From Alkalihalobacillus sp. FSL W8-0930 (GTDB lineage: Bacteria; Bacillota; Bacilli; Bacillales; Bacillaceae_D), in contig CP150183.1 in assembly GCA_037965595.1 (NCBI GenBank), positions 372,001-436,000 on the forward strand: DNA of 64,000 nucleotides. The letters are read 5' to 3'. Both the position numbers and the translations under genes were made by a program. Shown here in pieces: positions 8,131-21,137 of the stretch. A model generated the notes under the pieces. It made no database searches and was not told the DNA's origin. It was given only the letters and a program-made list of their open reading frames with translations. Numbering within the stretch: the first letter of the stretch is position 1; each line of letters opens with the position of its first letter.

Positions 8131-8763
8131 ATGTCCATTTATCAGAGGTTTTTAGATGATTCGTTTGAAAAGCTGCATCCAAAGCTTCAGGAAAGATATT
8201 CGTTTCAAAGGGATGGAATGTTTCAAGGAAAAGGAACAATGACTGACATTCAGGGTGGAAGACGTTGGATGTACCCATTTCTATTACTCTTAACAAAGTG
8301 GAAATTTCTCTTTCCGGAGAGTGGCAAACAGATTCCTTTTGAAATTAAGAATGTTGCGTATAGAAGGCCTGATGGGATGGAAGAAGTAAAGTGGGAGCGC
8401 ATGTTTCATTTTCAAAACGTAACGAGGCATTTTCATGCATTCATGACAATCGACCCAACAAGAAAGATTGCGCGGGATTATTTGGGAGAGCCCTCCTTAT
8501 TTTATTCAGATCTCCTGTTTACAGTGACGCCAGAAGGTAACTTGAGCATAGTGTCTGGATCTCAGAAGTTGGTTTTAGGAAAGGTAGAAATCCCTATTCC
8601 ATCTATTCTTAAAGGGAATGTCGAGGTCTTAGAAGGATTCGATGATCAGATGCAGGCTTTCACCATTGAAGTAAAGATAAGTAATGCTCTGCTAGGAAAT
8701 GTAATGAGTTATAAAGGATCCTTTGTAGAAGTAAATAATGAAAAAGGTAAAGAATCTGAATAA
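8131..8763 (+). CDS. DUF4166 domain protein
   Basis: The ATG directly follows the stop of the SRPBCC-DoxX gene, with AGGAGGAAAA as ribosome site, so the two are co-transcribed. The 210-aa protein starts SIYQRFLDDSFEKLHPKLQERY and has the pattern of DUF4166 proteins, with conserved FxGxGTM, WERMFHF and SGSQKL-like stretches. No catalytic motif or membrane segment is evident. In Bacillus such genes stand beside DoxX-like genes; the function is unknown. Confidence 0.75.
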   Translation: MSIYQRFLDDSFEKLHPKLQERYSFQRDGMFQGKGTMTDIQGGRRWMYPFLLLLTKWKFLFPESGKQIPFEIKNVAYRRPDGMEEVKWERMFHFQNVTRHFHAFMTIDPTRKIARDYLGEPSLFYSDLLFTVTPEGNLSIVSGSQKLVLGKVEIPIPSILKGNVEVLEGFDDQMQAFTIEVKISNALLGNVMSYKGSFVEVNNEKGKESE

Positions 8764-8797
8764 ATAGTCCGATATAAATAAAGCCTAAGCATGATTC

Positions 8798-8826
8798 TTG
8801 ATTTTAATTGGGTATAAAGTCATAAT
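8798..8826 (+). promoter_or_regulatory. Promoter of the SDR gene
   Basis: TTGATT (8798-8803) and CATAAT (8821-8826) are 17 bases apart, about 37 bases before the start codon. A GGGTAT inside the spacer resembles a sigma-B -10 box, but no matching -35 box was found. Confidence 0.5.
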
Positions 8827-8862
8827 CAGTATGAATAAAAAAAGAAAGAAGATGAAGCGAAA

Positions 8863-9648
8863 ATGAGTACTCGTTACGAAGGTAAAGTGGTTATCATCAC
8901 AGGAGCTGGATCTGGATTAGGTCTTTCAGCAGCATTGTTACTAGCTAAAGAGGGCGCTAAGTTATCACTAGTTGATTTAAACCAAAAATCACTTGAAGCA
9001 GCTAAAGCACAGATTCTTGAAGAAACACCAGGTACTGAAGTACTTCTTATCACAGCTGATGTGGCAGATGAAGAGGCAGTTAAGAACTACGTAGATGGTA
9101 CAGTGAAAACCTTTGGAAAAATCGATGCATTTTACAATAACGCAGGAATTGAAGGGAAACAGGCACCTGTAGCTGAATATGATAGTGAAGTATTTAATAA
9201 AGTAACAGACATTAATATAAACGGTGTATTTTATGGTATGAAGCACGTGTTACCGGTTATGAAAGAACAAGGGTATGGTTCGATCTTAAACGTAGCATCT
9301 GTTGGAGGAATCCGTGCGGTTCTTAACCAAGCAGCATACGTTGCAAGTAAGCACGCAGTAGCAGGCTTAACGAAAACAGCTGCGATCGATTACGGACAAT
9401 ATGGAATTAGTGTTAATGCAATCGCACCAGGTGTAATTCTAACAGCAATGGTAGAAGGATCATTTAAACAAATCGGTGGAGACAACTGGGAGCAAGCAAT
9501 GGCTGACTTCGTAAGTGTGAACCCGAAAAAACGTTTTGGTAAACCAGAAGAGGTTGCTCGCGTTGTTGCTTTCTTACTTTCAGGGGAAGCAGAATTCGTG
9601 AATGGACAAGTTATTGCCATTGATGGCGGACAATCTTCACAATACTAA
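8863..9648 (+). CDS. SDR-family NAD(P)-dependent oxidoreductase
   Basis: This is a classical short-chain dehydrogenase of 261 aa. It has the cofactor motif TGAGSGLG (residues 13-20), NNAG at 92-95, catalytic Ser146, Tyr159 and Lys163 (YVASK), and the C-terminal NGQVIAIDGG. Asp38 after the second beta strand (SLVDLN) points to NAD rather than NADP. The substrate is not predictable. It is a single gene with its own promoter and a terminator shared with the converging ABC operon. Codon use is biased to A/T-ending codons, as in well-expressed genes here. Confidence 0.92.
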   Translation: MSTRYEGKVVIITGAGSGLGLSAALLLAKEGAKLSLVDLNQKSLEAAKAQILEETPGTEVLLITADVADEEAVKNYVDGTVKTFGKIDAFYNNAGIEGKQAPVAEYDSEVFNKVTDININGVFYGMKHVLPVMKEQGYGSILNVASVGGIRAVLNQAAYVASKHAVAGLTKTAAIDYGQYGISVNAIAPGVILTAMVEGSFKQIGGDNWEQAMADFVSVNPKKRFGKPEEVARVVAFLLSGEAEFVNGQVIAIDGGQSSQY

Positions 9649-9661
9649 TCTTATCCATAAA

Positions 9662-9692
9662 AAAATCCACTTCATTTGAGGTGGATTTTTTT
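9662..9692. terminator. Bidirectional terminator
   Basis: AAATCCAC pairs with GTGGATTT and is flanked by T-rich sequence on both strands. It serves the SDR gene and the converging sugar-type ABC operon. Confidence 0.9.
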
Positions 9693-9699
9693 ATTTTTA

Positions 9700-10509
9700 T
9701 TATCCCTTTACACCACCAGCAGCCATTCCTTCGATAAAGTATCGTTGAAAGATAAAGTACATGATAACAATCGGTAGGGAGGATAGAACAACCCCTGAGA
9801 ATAACAGCGGATAATTGGTCGCATATTCACCTTGGAAATCAAGCAGAGCGAGTGGCAGGGTTTTGTATTCGTTTCTGGTTACAAACAAAAGCGGATAGAA
9901 TAAGTCATTCCAACTCATAACCATTAAGAAGGTCCCTGTTGCAGCAAGTGAAGGCTTGGACAAAGGAAGTGCGACCCGTACATACGTTAAAAAGTGGGAG
10001 GCACCATCAATGGAGGCCGCTTCAAATAGCTCTTTTTGAACCGTTCGCATGAACCCGGTTAAGATTAGTACAGCAATCGGCATCGTGGAAGCGATGTTCA
10101 CCACGATGAGGCCGAATAATGAATTGGTTAATCCTGTTTTGTACATGAGGTCGTATAACGGAATCATATTCACCTGAGCCGGAACAAACATACCGAGCAA
10201 AAAGAAACTAAAGCCAAGACGTGACCATAGTGGTTTTAGTCGGACAAGTGCATAGGCCGTGAGACTACCAAACAGAAGTGTAAGAGCTACAGAGAATGAC
10301 GTAACAATGACACTATTGGCAAAATAATAATGCAGACCATTTTCTTGAATAATGGTTATGTAGTTCGTGAGCGCCCAGCTCTCGGGTAACCCTAAAGGGG
10401 CATCATACATATCCGACATGGTCTTAAAGGTTGTGAGTACTAGACCCGCTAACGGAATGAGTATGATCAGCACTGCAATGCTTAGAACGATTCTGCGTAT
10501 TCCTTTCAT
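9700..10509 (-). CDS. Sugar-type ABC transporter permease (MalG/CUT1 family)
   Basis: A 269-aa integral membrane protein with six predicted helices and the EAA loop (ELFEAASIDGASHF near residues 160-173) that docks on the ATPase. It forms the inner-membrane channel with the second permease 12 bases upstream. The end IEGMAAGGVKG is characteristic of CUT1 MalG-type subunits. The operon lacks an ATPase, so a shared MsmX-type ATPase encoded elsewhere probably energises it. Confidence 0.92.
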   Translation of the reverse strand: MKGIRRIVLSIAVLIILIPLAGLVLTTFKTMSDMYDAPLGLPESWALTNYITIIQENGLHYYFANSVIVTSFSVALTLLFGSLTAYALVRLKPLWSRLGFSFFLLGMFVPAQVNMIPLYDLMYKTGLTNSLFGLIVVNIASTMPIAVLILTGFMRTVQKELFEAASIDGASHFLTYVRVALPLSKPSLAATGTFLMVMSWNDLFYPLLFVTRNEYKTLPLALLDFQGEYATNYPLLFSGVVLSSLPIVIMYFIFQRYFIEGMAAGGVKG

Positions 10510-10521
10510 CCCAATGCCTCC

Positions 10522-11388
10522 TTATGAACGCTCTGTTCGTAGTAGTCTGAATTGCAAAAATGCGATGAGGGCACTGATTGCCATAAGAAGAACGGCTGCA
10601 GCAGAGGCATATCCAAACTCATAACTTCTAAATGCCCTCGTGTAGATGAACGTGGCCAGTATTTCCGTTGAATAGTTAGGACCTCCACGAGTCATTGCAT
10701 AAATCAGATCAAATGCTTTAAACGTCTGGACAGTTGTAAATGCAATAACGATCGTCGTGGCAGGGGCAAGCATTGGCCATGTAACAAAACGAAATGATTG
10801 CCAACGGCTCGCTCCCTCAATACGAGCTACCTCATAAAGATCTTTAGGAATGGCATGAAGTCCCGCTACAAATAAAACGATCATCTGACCCGTATGGAAC
10901 CAGACCTGAGTGATTGAAATAGAGTAAATCGCAATATTCTGATCACCAATCCAGTTTTGCTTGAGGGAACCAAGTCCAATCGAATCAAACAATTGATTTA
11001 ATAGACCAAGAGACGGGTCGTACATATAGGCCCAAATAAATGCAACAGACACACTGGATAGAATCGTTGGAAAAAAGAATAACGCGCGAAGTCCTACATT
11101 CACAGGGCTATTCTTAATTAGAAATAAAGATAGAATTAACGAAAACAAGGTTTGAAAAATAACAACCACGAGCATGAATTTAATATTATTCGTAATGGCA
11201 GTGTGAAAGATCGAATCCGAACCAATTAAACGCGTATAGTGATCAAACCCAACAAAAGAATATTCGCTTGTTAAGCCATCCCAGTCTGTAAATGAATAGA
11301 AAAACGTATTCAGCGTCGGCCAGAAGCTGAATACGCCATAGATAAGCAGACTAGGTAGCATAAAGAAGAGCAGCATTTTATTTCTCAT
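10522..11388 (-). CDS. Sugar-type ABC transporter permease (MalF/CUT1 family)
   Basis: A 288-aa protein with six helices and the EAA motif LYEVARIEGASRWQSFR (around residues 185-201). It pairs with the MalG-type permease downstream. The N-terminal FMLPSLLIYGVFSFWPTLNTFFYSFTDWDG is typical of the CUT1 family. It lies 22 bases after the binding-protein gene in one operon with an SsuD-like enzyme. Confidence 0.92.
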   Translation of the reverse strand: MRNKMLLFFMLPSLLIYGVFSFWPTLNTFFYSFTDWDGLTSEYSFVGFDHYTRLIGSDSIFHTAITNNIKFMLVVVIFQTLFSLILSLFLIKNSPVNVGLRALFFFPTILSSVSVAFIWAYMYDPSLGLLNQLFDSIGLGSLKQNWIGDQNIAIYSISITQVWFHTGQMIVLFVAGLHAIPKDLYEVARIEGASRWQSFRFVTWPMLAPATTIVIAFTTVQTFKAFDLIYAMTRGGPNYSTEILATFIYTRAFRSYEFGYASAAAVLLMAISALIAFLQFRLLRTERS

Positions 11389-11410
11389 AGTAACTCCTTA
11401 TGCATCTGAT

Positions 11411-12670
11411 TTAGTCAATGTGTTGATCAATGATGCCTTGTGCAGAAGCAGCTGCATCTTCTGGATCTGTGCCGGCAAGCACATCCTGAATGGATGATAT
11501 TAATGCCTGTTCCACATCCGCATTTGTGATGAGGAAACGTGGCTGAAATCTTGTGTTTTTATCCATCCACTCAGCTGTATCACGTAATTCGTCTGTTTCA
11601 TAATCTAATTCTTTAACTGTCAAATGTTGACCAGTAGCATTTGCGTATTCACTTGCTGGTCCATTTTCAGATAAGAATTCAATGAACGCTTTTGCTTCCT
11701 CAGGGTGCTCAGATTGACTATTCACACCAAGCATAAAGGTTGTTGTATGAATGCCTTCATACGTAGCTTCCGATTCATCAACCGTAATCGGTGCAAGGAG
11801 CTGAAGGTTCAAGTCTTCATTTTGTTCAAGTAATCCAGCCATGGCATAGGAGCCAGTTGCAAGCATGGCCGCTTTTTCTTGAGCAACCAAAGAGATGGCC
11901 GCTGGGTGTTGGGTGCCTAAAGAGTCCTCTTGAAAGTAGCCAAGATCCTCGAGTTCTTTAAACTGATTAAGAGTCTTAACCCACCATTCATCAGTAGCCT
12001 TCACATGTCCAGCTTGAAGTTTTTCAAAAATGTCTTCGTCTGGAGCATTGTTCATCATCATACTGTTCATAAGTTGGCCAGGACCAATATCAGCTCCTGG
12101 GAACGCAATAGGGATATAGCCATTATCCAAAAGCGTTTGGCACATCTCTAAGAATGAATCCCAATCTTGGGGGATGTCTAAACCTAGTTCTTCAAAGATA
12201 TCAACGTTATAGACGGGTTGATTAAAAACTAGCTGATAGGGGATGGCGTACTGAACACCATCTTTTTGACCAGCTTCAATTAAGGAATCCTCAAAACGAT
12301 CTAAAAACGGTTCATCGCTTAAGTCAGCAAATGCATCAATCTTGTTTAACGCATCAAATTGAGCTCCGGGGAAAGAGGTAAACACATCCCCTGTGGATCC
12401 ATCTCTTACCAATGTTTGCGCTTGCGACTGATACTGATCTGAAGGGTAAATGTTCATATCAACAGAAATTCCTGGATTCGCATCTTCGAATTCGTTAATA
12501 AGAGAATCAAACGCTTCTTTATCTTCGCCTCTCCAGTGAATAAAACTAATTGTCACATCTGAATCAGATGAACCATCAGTGCCTGATGATAGGTCGGAAT
12601 TAGCGGGAGCGCAACTAGCTAATACGACTAAAGAAAGCAATCCTAAAATACGCGGTAGAGATTTCATCAT
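11411..12670 (-). CDS. Extracellular solute-binding lipoprotein (CUT1 family 1)
   Basis: The 419-aa protein has a lipoprotein signal: basic start, hydrophobic stretch and LVVLASC lipobox with the modified Cys at about residue 20. A Ser/Asp-rich linker and a family-1 solute-binding fold follow. The segments FIHWRGEDKEAFDSLINEFEDANPGI and YAIPYQLVFNQPVYN are typical of oligosaccharide binders. It captures the substrate outside the membrane and delivers it to the two permeases downstream. The presence of an SsuD-like gene first in the operon makes a sulfonated sugar a possible ligand, which is inference only. Confidence 0.9.
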   Translation of the reverse strand: MMKSLPRILGLLSLVVLASCAPANSDLSSGTDGSSDSDVTISFIHWRGEDKEAFDSLINEFEDANPGISVDMNIYPSDQYQSQAQTLVRDGSTGDVFTSFPGAQFDALNKIDAFADLSDEPFLDRFEDSLIEAGQKDGVQYAIPYQLVFNQPVYNVDIFEELGLDIPQDWDSFLEMCQTLLDNGYIPIAFPGADIGPGQLMNSMMMNNAPDEDIFEKLQAGHVKATDEWWVKTLNQFKELEDLGYFQEDSLGTQHPAAISLVAQEKAAMLATGSYAMAGLLEQNEDLNLQLLAPITVDESEATYEGIHTTTFMLGVNSQSEHPEEAKAFIEFLSENGPASEYANATGQHLTVKELDYETDELRDTAEWMDKNTRFQPRFLITNADVEQALISSIQDVLAGTDPEDAAASAQGIIDQHID

Positions 12671-12690
12671 TTTCCTACTTTCTATGTTTT

Positions 12691-13791
12691 TTAAGATGAA
12701 TAAGCTTTTCCGTACAGATTGGCAGAACGATTTGATTTAGTCGCATCTGGTTTAAGAATGGGGAATAACAATTCAGCGACACGATACGCTTCTTCTAAAT
12801 GTGGATATCCGGACATGATAAAAGAGGTAATGCCCAGCTCCTCATATTCACGCAGCCTCGCAGCGACCGTTTGTGGACTTCCGACTAATGCCGTCCCGGC
12901 GCCACCTCGAACTAAACCAACGCCAGCCCATAAATTAGGACTAACCTCCAGCTCCTTACTAGACGTTAAGCTAGCCATTCTTTTTTGACCTTCAGATTCA
13001 GCTTCACCGAATGCCTTTCGCGCACTAGCAATTTGTTCTTCAGAAACATAGGTTAATAGCTTTTCTGCAGCATCCCACGCTTCCTCGTCTGTCTCCCTAA
13101 CAATAATATGTATTCTCATTCCATAGCCAAGTTCTCTACCTTGATAAGTAGCGAGTGTTTTAACTTGATCAATTTTTTCCTTTGCCATCTGTGGTGGCTC
13201 GCCCCACGTTAGATATTGATCAATATGTTTGGCTGCAATATCGAGCGCTGGTGCTGATGAACCCCCAAAGTATAAAGGAATTGGCTGGTCAGAAGGTGGA
13301 TAAAGAACTTCAGCATCTGTCACTTGAATGTGTTTCCCATTAAATGTAACTCTTTCCCCTTTGATCAACTCTTTAAACACTCTTAAATATTCATCTGTCG
13401 CCTCGTATCGCTCATCTTTTGATAAGTAGACTCCGTCCCCAGCTAACTGCTTAGAGTCCCCACCAGTAACGACGTTTAATAAAAGTCTTCCATTTGATAA
13501 GCGTTGAAAAGCAGATGCCATTCTAGCTGCTACGGTAGGAGACATGATGCTAGGTCTAACGGCGATTAAAAATTTCAAACGTTCTGTCACTTGAGTCAAG
13601 GCAGAAGCAACAACCCAGGGATCCTCACATGTTTTTCCTGTGGGTACAAGCACCCCTTCAAAACCTAAACGATCAAGCGCTTGGACGATCTGAGTGTAAT
13701 AGCTGATGTTTCCTTCACGAGAAAGATGATCCGTTCCTAAATAATGTCCGTCCCCATCAGTCGGTAAAAACCAGTGGAAATCCATGTTCAT
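12691..13791 (-). CDS. ssuD: SsuD-like FMNH2-dependent alkanesulfonate monooxygenase
   Basis: The protein (366 aa; SsuD enzymes are about 370-380) is a TIM-barrel LLM-class flavin monooxygenase. SsuD-type features are [15 protein letters not shown] at the N-terminus, the conserved cysteine in GKTCEDPW (about residue 54), [14 protein letters not shown], and [10 protein letters not shown]. These enzymes use reduced FMN and O2 to release sulfite from alkanesulfonates. No flavin reductase or SsuABC genes are adjacent. Instead a sugar-type importer follows, which resembles sulfoquinovose monooxygenase loci where an SsuD homologue accompanies a CUT1 importer. It has its own promoter and a leader hairpin. 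Confidence 0.88.
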   Translation of the reverse strand: MNMDFHWFLPTDGDGHYLGTDHLSREGNISYYTQIVQALDRLGFEGVLVPTGKTCEDPWVVASALTQVTERLKFLIAVRPSIMSPTVAARMASAFQRLSNGRLLLNVVTGGDSKQLAGDGVYLSKDERYEATDEYLRVFKELIKGERVTFNGKHIQVTDAEVLYPPSDQPIPLYFGGSSAPALDIAAKHIDQYLTWGEPPQMAKEKIDQVKTLATYQGRELGYGMRIHIIVRETDEEAWDAAEKLLTYVSEEQIASARKAFGEAESEGQKRMASLTSSKELEVSPNLWAGVGLVRGGAGTALVGSPQTVAARLREYEELGITSFIMSGYPHLEEAYRVAELLFPILKPDATKSNRSANLYGKAYSS

Positions 13792-13809
13792 ACCCTCCCT
13801 ATTAGTAAA

Positions 13810-13841
13810 GAAGACACCATCCCGAAAAGGATGGTGTCTTC
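13810..13841 (-). other. Perfect hairpin in the ssuD leader
   Basis: GAAGACACCATCC (13810-13822) and GGATGGTGTCTTC (13829-13841) form a 13-bp perfect stem with a six-base loop. It lies between the promoter and the ribosome site. On the minus strand it is followed by TTCTTTACT, too poor in T for a clear terminator, so it may stabilise or attenuate the message. Confidence 0.7.
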
Positions 13842-13884
13842 AGGTATCTAACTATACATTTCAATTTTCTTAACATTTACAGAA

Positions 13885-13914
13885 ATTATAAAACCTTTAT
13901 ATCTGATAAGTCAA
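13885..13914 (-). promoter_or_regulatory. Sigma-A promoter of the ssuD/ABC operon
   Basis: On the minus strand TTGACT (13909-13914) and TATAAT (13885-13890) are 18 bases apart, about 94 bases before the start codon at 13791. No S-box aptamer is present in the leader. Confidence 0.75.
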
Positions 13915-14084
13915 GTAGGTATTAAAAGAGATGTAAGATAAGTAAGCCCTTTCTTTTATAGAGCAGTATTTTTAATTTTGATGGTCTATTAAATCATTTA
14001 TGTATATTTTTTATGTCATTTGTTCTTGCTTTAGTAGGCAGAAGAAGGTTCACAAGTAAGACCGCTCAATACACTAGTATGTAA

Positions 14085-18605
<4,521 letters not shown>

Positions 18606-18618
18606 ATGGATCGAATGG

Positions 18619-18653
18619 GACTCAGTAAATCTTAGGATTTGCTGAGTCTTTCT
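18619..18653 (+). terminator. Terminator of the collagen-like gene
   Basis: GACTCAGtAAATC (18619-18631) pairs with GATTTgCTGAGTC (18636-18648), followed by TTTCTAATTT. Confidence 0.8.
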
Positions 18654-18709
18654 AATTTAACTAGGAATTATTGTATAATTAAAAACATGCCATATCATGG
18701 AGGTCGCTT

Positions 18710-19168
18710 ATGCATATTAAGTATTTAGATGCTAATGATGAATTACCATGGGACTTATTACTTGAAGCGGATCCTTCGAGAGAACTCGTCCAAGATTACC
18801 TTCACAAGGGAGATTGCTTTGTAGCTGTTGAAGAGGATTTGATCATCGGAGTCGTGGTTCTTTGTCAGATAACGAATGAAACGTATGAAATTATGAACAT
18901 ATCCGTTAACAAAGACCTCCAAGGAAGAGGGATTGGCTCGATGTTGATAAAAGCTGTTAGTAAAAAGGCAAAACAGATGGGCGCTCATTTCTTGGAAGTA
19001 GGTACGGGTAATTCAAGTATGGATGCGTTACTTTTTTATCAAAAATGTGGTTTCAGAATTGACCGGATTGATCACGATTTTTTTGTACAACATTATCCAG
19101 AGAAGATCGTTGAAAATGGGATTTGGTGTAGGGACATGGTGAGATTGGTGTATCGCTTAGAAAAATAG
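18710..19168 (+). CDS. GNAT-family N-acetyltransferase
   Basis: The 152-aa protein has the GNAT acetyl-CoA motif as SVNKDLQGRGIGSMLIKAVSKKA (Q/R-x-x-G-x-G/A form, around residues 64-85), then FLEVGTGNSSMDALLFYQKCGFR near the end. GNAT enzymes transfer acetyl groups from acetyl-CoA to amines. The substrate is unknown. The ATG at 18710 follows GGAGGTCGC. It is a single gene ending at a convergent terminator. Confidence 0.9.
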   Translation: MHIKYLDANDELPWDLLLEADPSRELVQDYLHKGDCFVAVEEDLIIGVVVLCQITNETYEIMNISVNKDLQGRGIGSMLIKAVSKKAKQMGAHFLEVGTGNSSMDALLFYQKCGFRIDRIDHDFFVQHYPEKIVENGIWCRDMVRLVYRLEK

Positions 19169-19192
19169 CACACAGGCATTGAGTCTGTGTGC
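19167..19192. terminator. Convergent terminator
   Basis: AGCACACAG (19167-19175) pairs with CTGTGTGCT (19184-19192). On the minus strand ATTTTTC follows, so it best serves the small minus-strand gene at 19200. On the plus strand it overlaps the GNAT stop codon. Confidence 0.7.
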
Positions 19193-19199
19193 TGCTTAA

Positions 19200-19343
19200 C
19201 TACTCTTTCTTCTCATGAAGCTGATCTTCGTAATCCGTTTCCGGCATACCATAATCACCGTTCATTTCTTGTTCATCTTGATCAAGGCCAACCGGGTCCA
19301 CGATTATTGGCTTTTGATTACTACTCTTTTTAGTTTCTTTCAT
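19200..19343 (-). CDS. Small acidic hydrophilic protein (47 aa)
   Basis: This frame runs from ATG at 19343 to TAG at 19200-19202 and is preceded by AGGTGGTGAT as ribosome site. It encodes a soluble peptide starting MKETKKSSNQKPIIVDP, followed by an acidic stretch GLDQDEQEMNGDYG, then MPETDYEDQLHEKKE. There is no membrane segment or Cys. A terminator hairpin follows directly. Its composition resembles small stress- or spore-associated hydrophilic proteins of Bacillus, but I do not recognise it. Confidence 0.6.
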   Translation of the reverse strand: MKETKKSSNQKPIIVDPVGLDQDEQEMNGDYGMPETDYEDQLHEKKE

Positions 19344-19452
19344 ACCTATCACCACCTATTCATAGGTTAAACAAAAGACCTATTATTATGCTTGGTTTAC
19401 AATGAGAAAAAAGGGTATATATGGATTGTGAATAACTAGAGGAGTGAGGAAT

Positions 19453-20094
19453 GTGGAAAAATTAAATCCGTGGTTACATATATGGTTTAAGCCTAGGGCT
19501 GTTATTAGACAGGAACTAGAGAAACCAGATCGAGAAAAGTATTTTATTTTACTAAGTATAGTGATTGGAATGTTAACTGCGTTTACGAGTTACGATCAGA
19601 ATAGTCCAGACCTTAATCCCGTTAATCTCACTTTATATGTTGTTTTTGGTGGGACGGCAGGGGGACTTTTTATGCTTTATTTCAGTTCTTGGATTAACGC
19701 AGTCGTTGGTAGATGGCTTGGAGGACGTGGATATGCCTCAGATCTCCGTGTTGCAGTAGTTAGAGGGTCGATGGTTCCATCCTTATTAACTGTTTTTCTT
19801 GGCTTTGTCGATTTTGCCATTCGAGGAGAAGAATATTTCTATAGTGTTGATTTATTGATTCAATCAAGAGAGATGTCTACGCTCGGGTTTATAACTGGAG
19901 GAATGCCAAACGCGTTAATTTTCTTTCAATTAATTGCATTTGTATGGACAGTAATTATCTCTCTAAAATCCTATGGAGAAGCGCATGGATTTTCCGCATG
20001 GATGGCTCTTTTAATGGTTATAATCGTTGCGCTATTACTCGTTATACCGTTTATGATTATTGGGTTTATCGTTTCTATTTTTATCTTTATATAG
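19453..20094 (+). CDS. Yip1-family membrane protein
   Basis: The protein (213 aa) begins with a short cytoplasmic part WLHIWFKPRAVIRQELEKP, characteristic of bacterial Yip1-domain proteins. About five hydrophobic segments follow at roughly residues 31-46, 63-87, 110-128, 150-172 and 184-212, with the family's RWLGGRG and SMVPSLL-type loops. GTG 19453 is favoured because GAGGAG lies eight bases upstream; an in-frame GTG three codons earlier overlaps that site. Function in bacteria is not established. It is a single gene with a strong terminator. Confidence 0.82.
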   Translation: MEKLNPWLHIWFKPRAVIRQELEKPDREKYFILLSIVIGMLTAFTSYDQNSPDLNPVNLTLYVVFGGTAGGLFMLYFSSWINAVVGRWLGGRGYASDLRVAVVRGSMVPSLLTVFLGFVDFAIRGEEYFYSVDLLIQSREMSTLGFITGGMPNALIFFQLIAFVWTVIISLKSYGEAHGFSAWMALLMVIIVALLLVIPFMIIGFIVSIFIFI

Positions 20095-20108
20095 TCATCA
20101 GTAGAAAA

Positions 20109-20150
20109 GGCGTTGATCCAAAGTTGGCTAATGGATCAACGCCTTTTTTT
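20109..20150. terminator. Strong convergent terminator
   Basis: GGCGTTGATCCA (20109-20120) pairs perfectly with TGGATCAACGCC (20132-20143), followed by T7. It overlaps the last codons of the minus-strand EamA gene. Confidence 0.9.
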
Positions 20151-21041
20151 AAGTAGTGGACTTAGCTGAACGTATGTAATAGAAGCGGCTACGATGAGGA
20201 TACCTACCACTTGCATCAAGCTTAATTGACGATGGAGAAATATTACATCCAGTAATGCGATCTCAATAAGCAACAAGTTATTTAATAAGCTACTTTCATA
20301 TGCTTTGAGGTGTCTCTGAGTCCACGTCCATAGATAAAAGGCTAGAGCCCCATTTACACTGCCGAGCCAGAGAATGAGAAGGACAAGTTTTGGTGTAAGG
20401 GAGGGGATCTCTTCAATTGTAAGGCCAACACCTAACAATCCAACAGCTCCTATAAGCATAGGAAATAGGATAAGATCTTCTGTTCGAGTGACTTTTTGGC
20501 GCAGTAGACTTCGATTGATTGTAAGATTGAGCGCATATACAATAGAAGAAAAGAGGACAAGAGTTATCCCGATAAATGAAATTTGTTTAAGCTCCCAAGG
20601 ATAAAAGTAAGTAAGCACTCCGACAGATAATACGAGGAGTGCATAAATGGACGAACGACTTCTGCTTTCTCTGGTATACGCATAGTCAACTAAAAGCACT
20701 GCACTTGTATTGCCAATGCTTAAAAACAAAGATGTTTGAGTTGGTGTCATATAAAATTGACCTGCGTATTGTAAACCTTGTGCGAATAAATAACCAGTTA
20801 GTCCGAGTAAAAGAAGAATCCTCCAGTTTAATTTCAGCTTTGCGTCGTTCTCTCTTTTATCAAATAAATGAACAGATCGGACAACCACTGTTAATACAAT
20901 GGCTGCTACTAAATATCTTGCTCCTGCAAGTGTTAATGGCCCTATCCCTTCCTCAAAAGCCCAAGCATTCAAGATATATGAGCTTGACCAAAGAACTGTG
21001 ACAATTACACCGACTATAATAGCGACTGACCTGCTTAACAT
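20136..21041 (-). CDS. EamA/DMT-family transporter (ten-helix exporter)
   Basis: A 301-aa protein with about ten membrane helices and the tandem EamA organisation: ILNAWAFEEGIGPLTLAGARYLVAA in the first half and GSVNGALAFYLWTWTQRHLKAYESS in the second. Such carriers usually export metabolites or amino acids. AGGAGGT nine bases upstream fixes the start. It is divergent from an SgrR-like regulator with a 96-base shared region, which suggests that regulator controls it. Its C-terminal codons form part of the terminator. Confidence 0.9.
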   Translation of the reverse strand: MLSRSVAIIVGVIVTVLWSSSYILNAWAFEEGIGPLTLAGARYLVAAIVLTVVVRSVHLFDKRENDAKLKLNWRILLLLGLTGYLFAQGLQYAGQFYMTPTQTSLFLSIGNTSAVLLVDYAYTRESRSRSSIYALLVLSVGVLTYFYPWELKQISFIGITLVLFSSIVYALNLTINRSLLRQKVTRTEDLILFPMLIGAVGLLGVGLTIEEIPSLTPKLVLLILWLGSVNGALAFYLWTWTQRHLKAYESSLLNNLLLIEIALLDVIFLHRQLSLMQVVGILIVAASITYVQLSPLLKKRR

Positions 21042-21137
21042 GAATCATGCACCTCCTATAGTAAGTATAGATTGTAAAAGATGCATAAAAAGCGTAGGGT
21101 TTAACTTAAGTTATTTCACCTTTTAGGAGGGAGAGTA

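Noticed and set aside
8810-8815. Sigma-B -10 box GGGTAT before the SDR gene
   Set aside because: No GTTT-type -35 at the right distance; a sigma-A pair with 17-bp spacing overlaps it.
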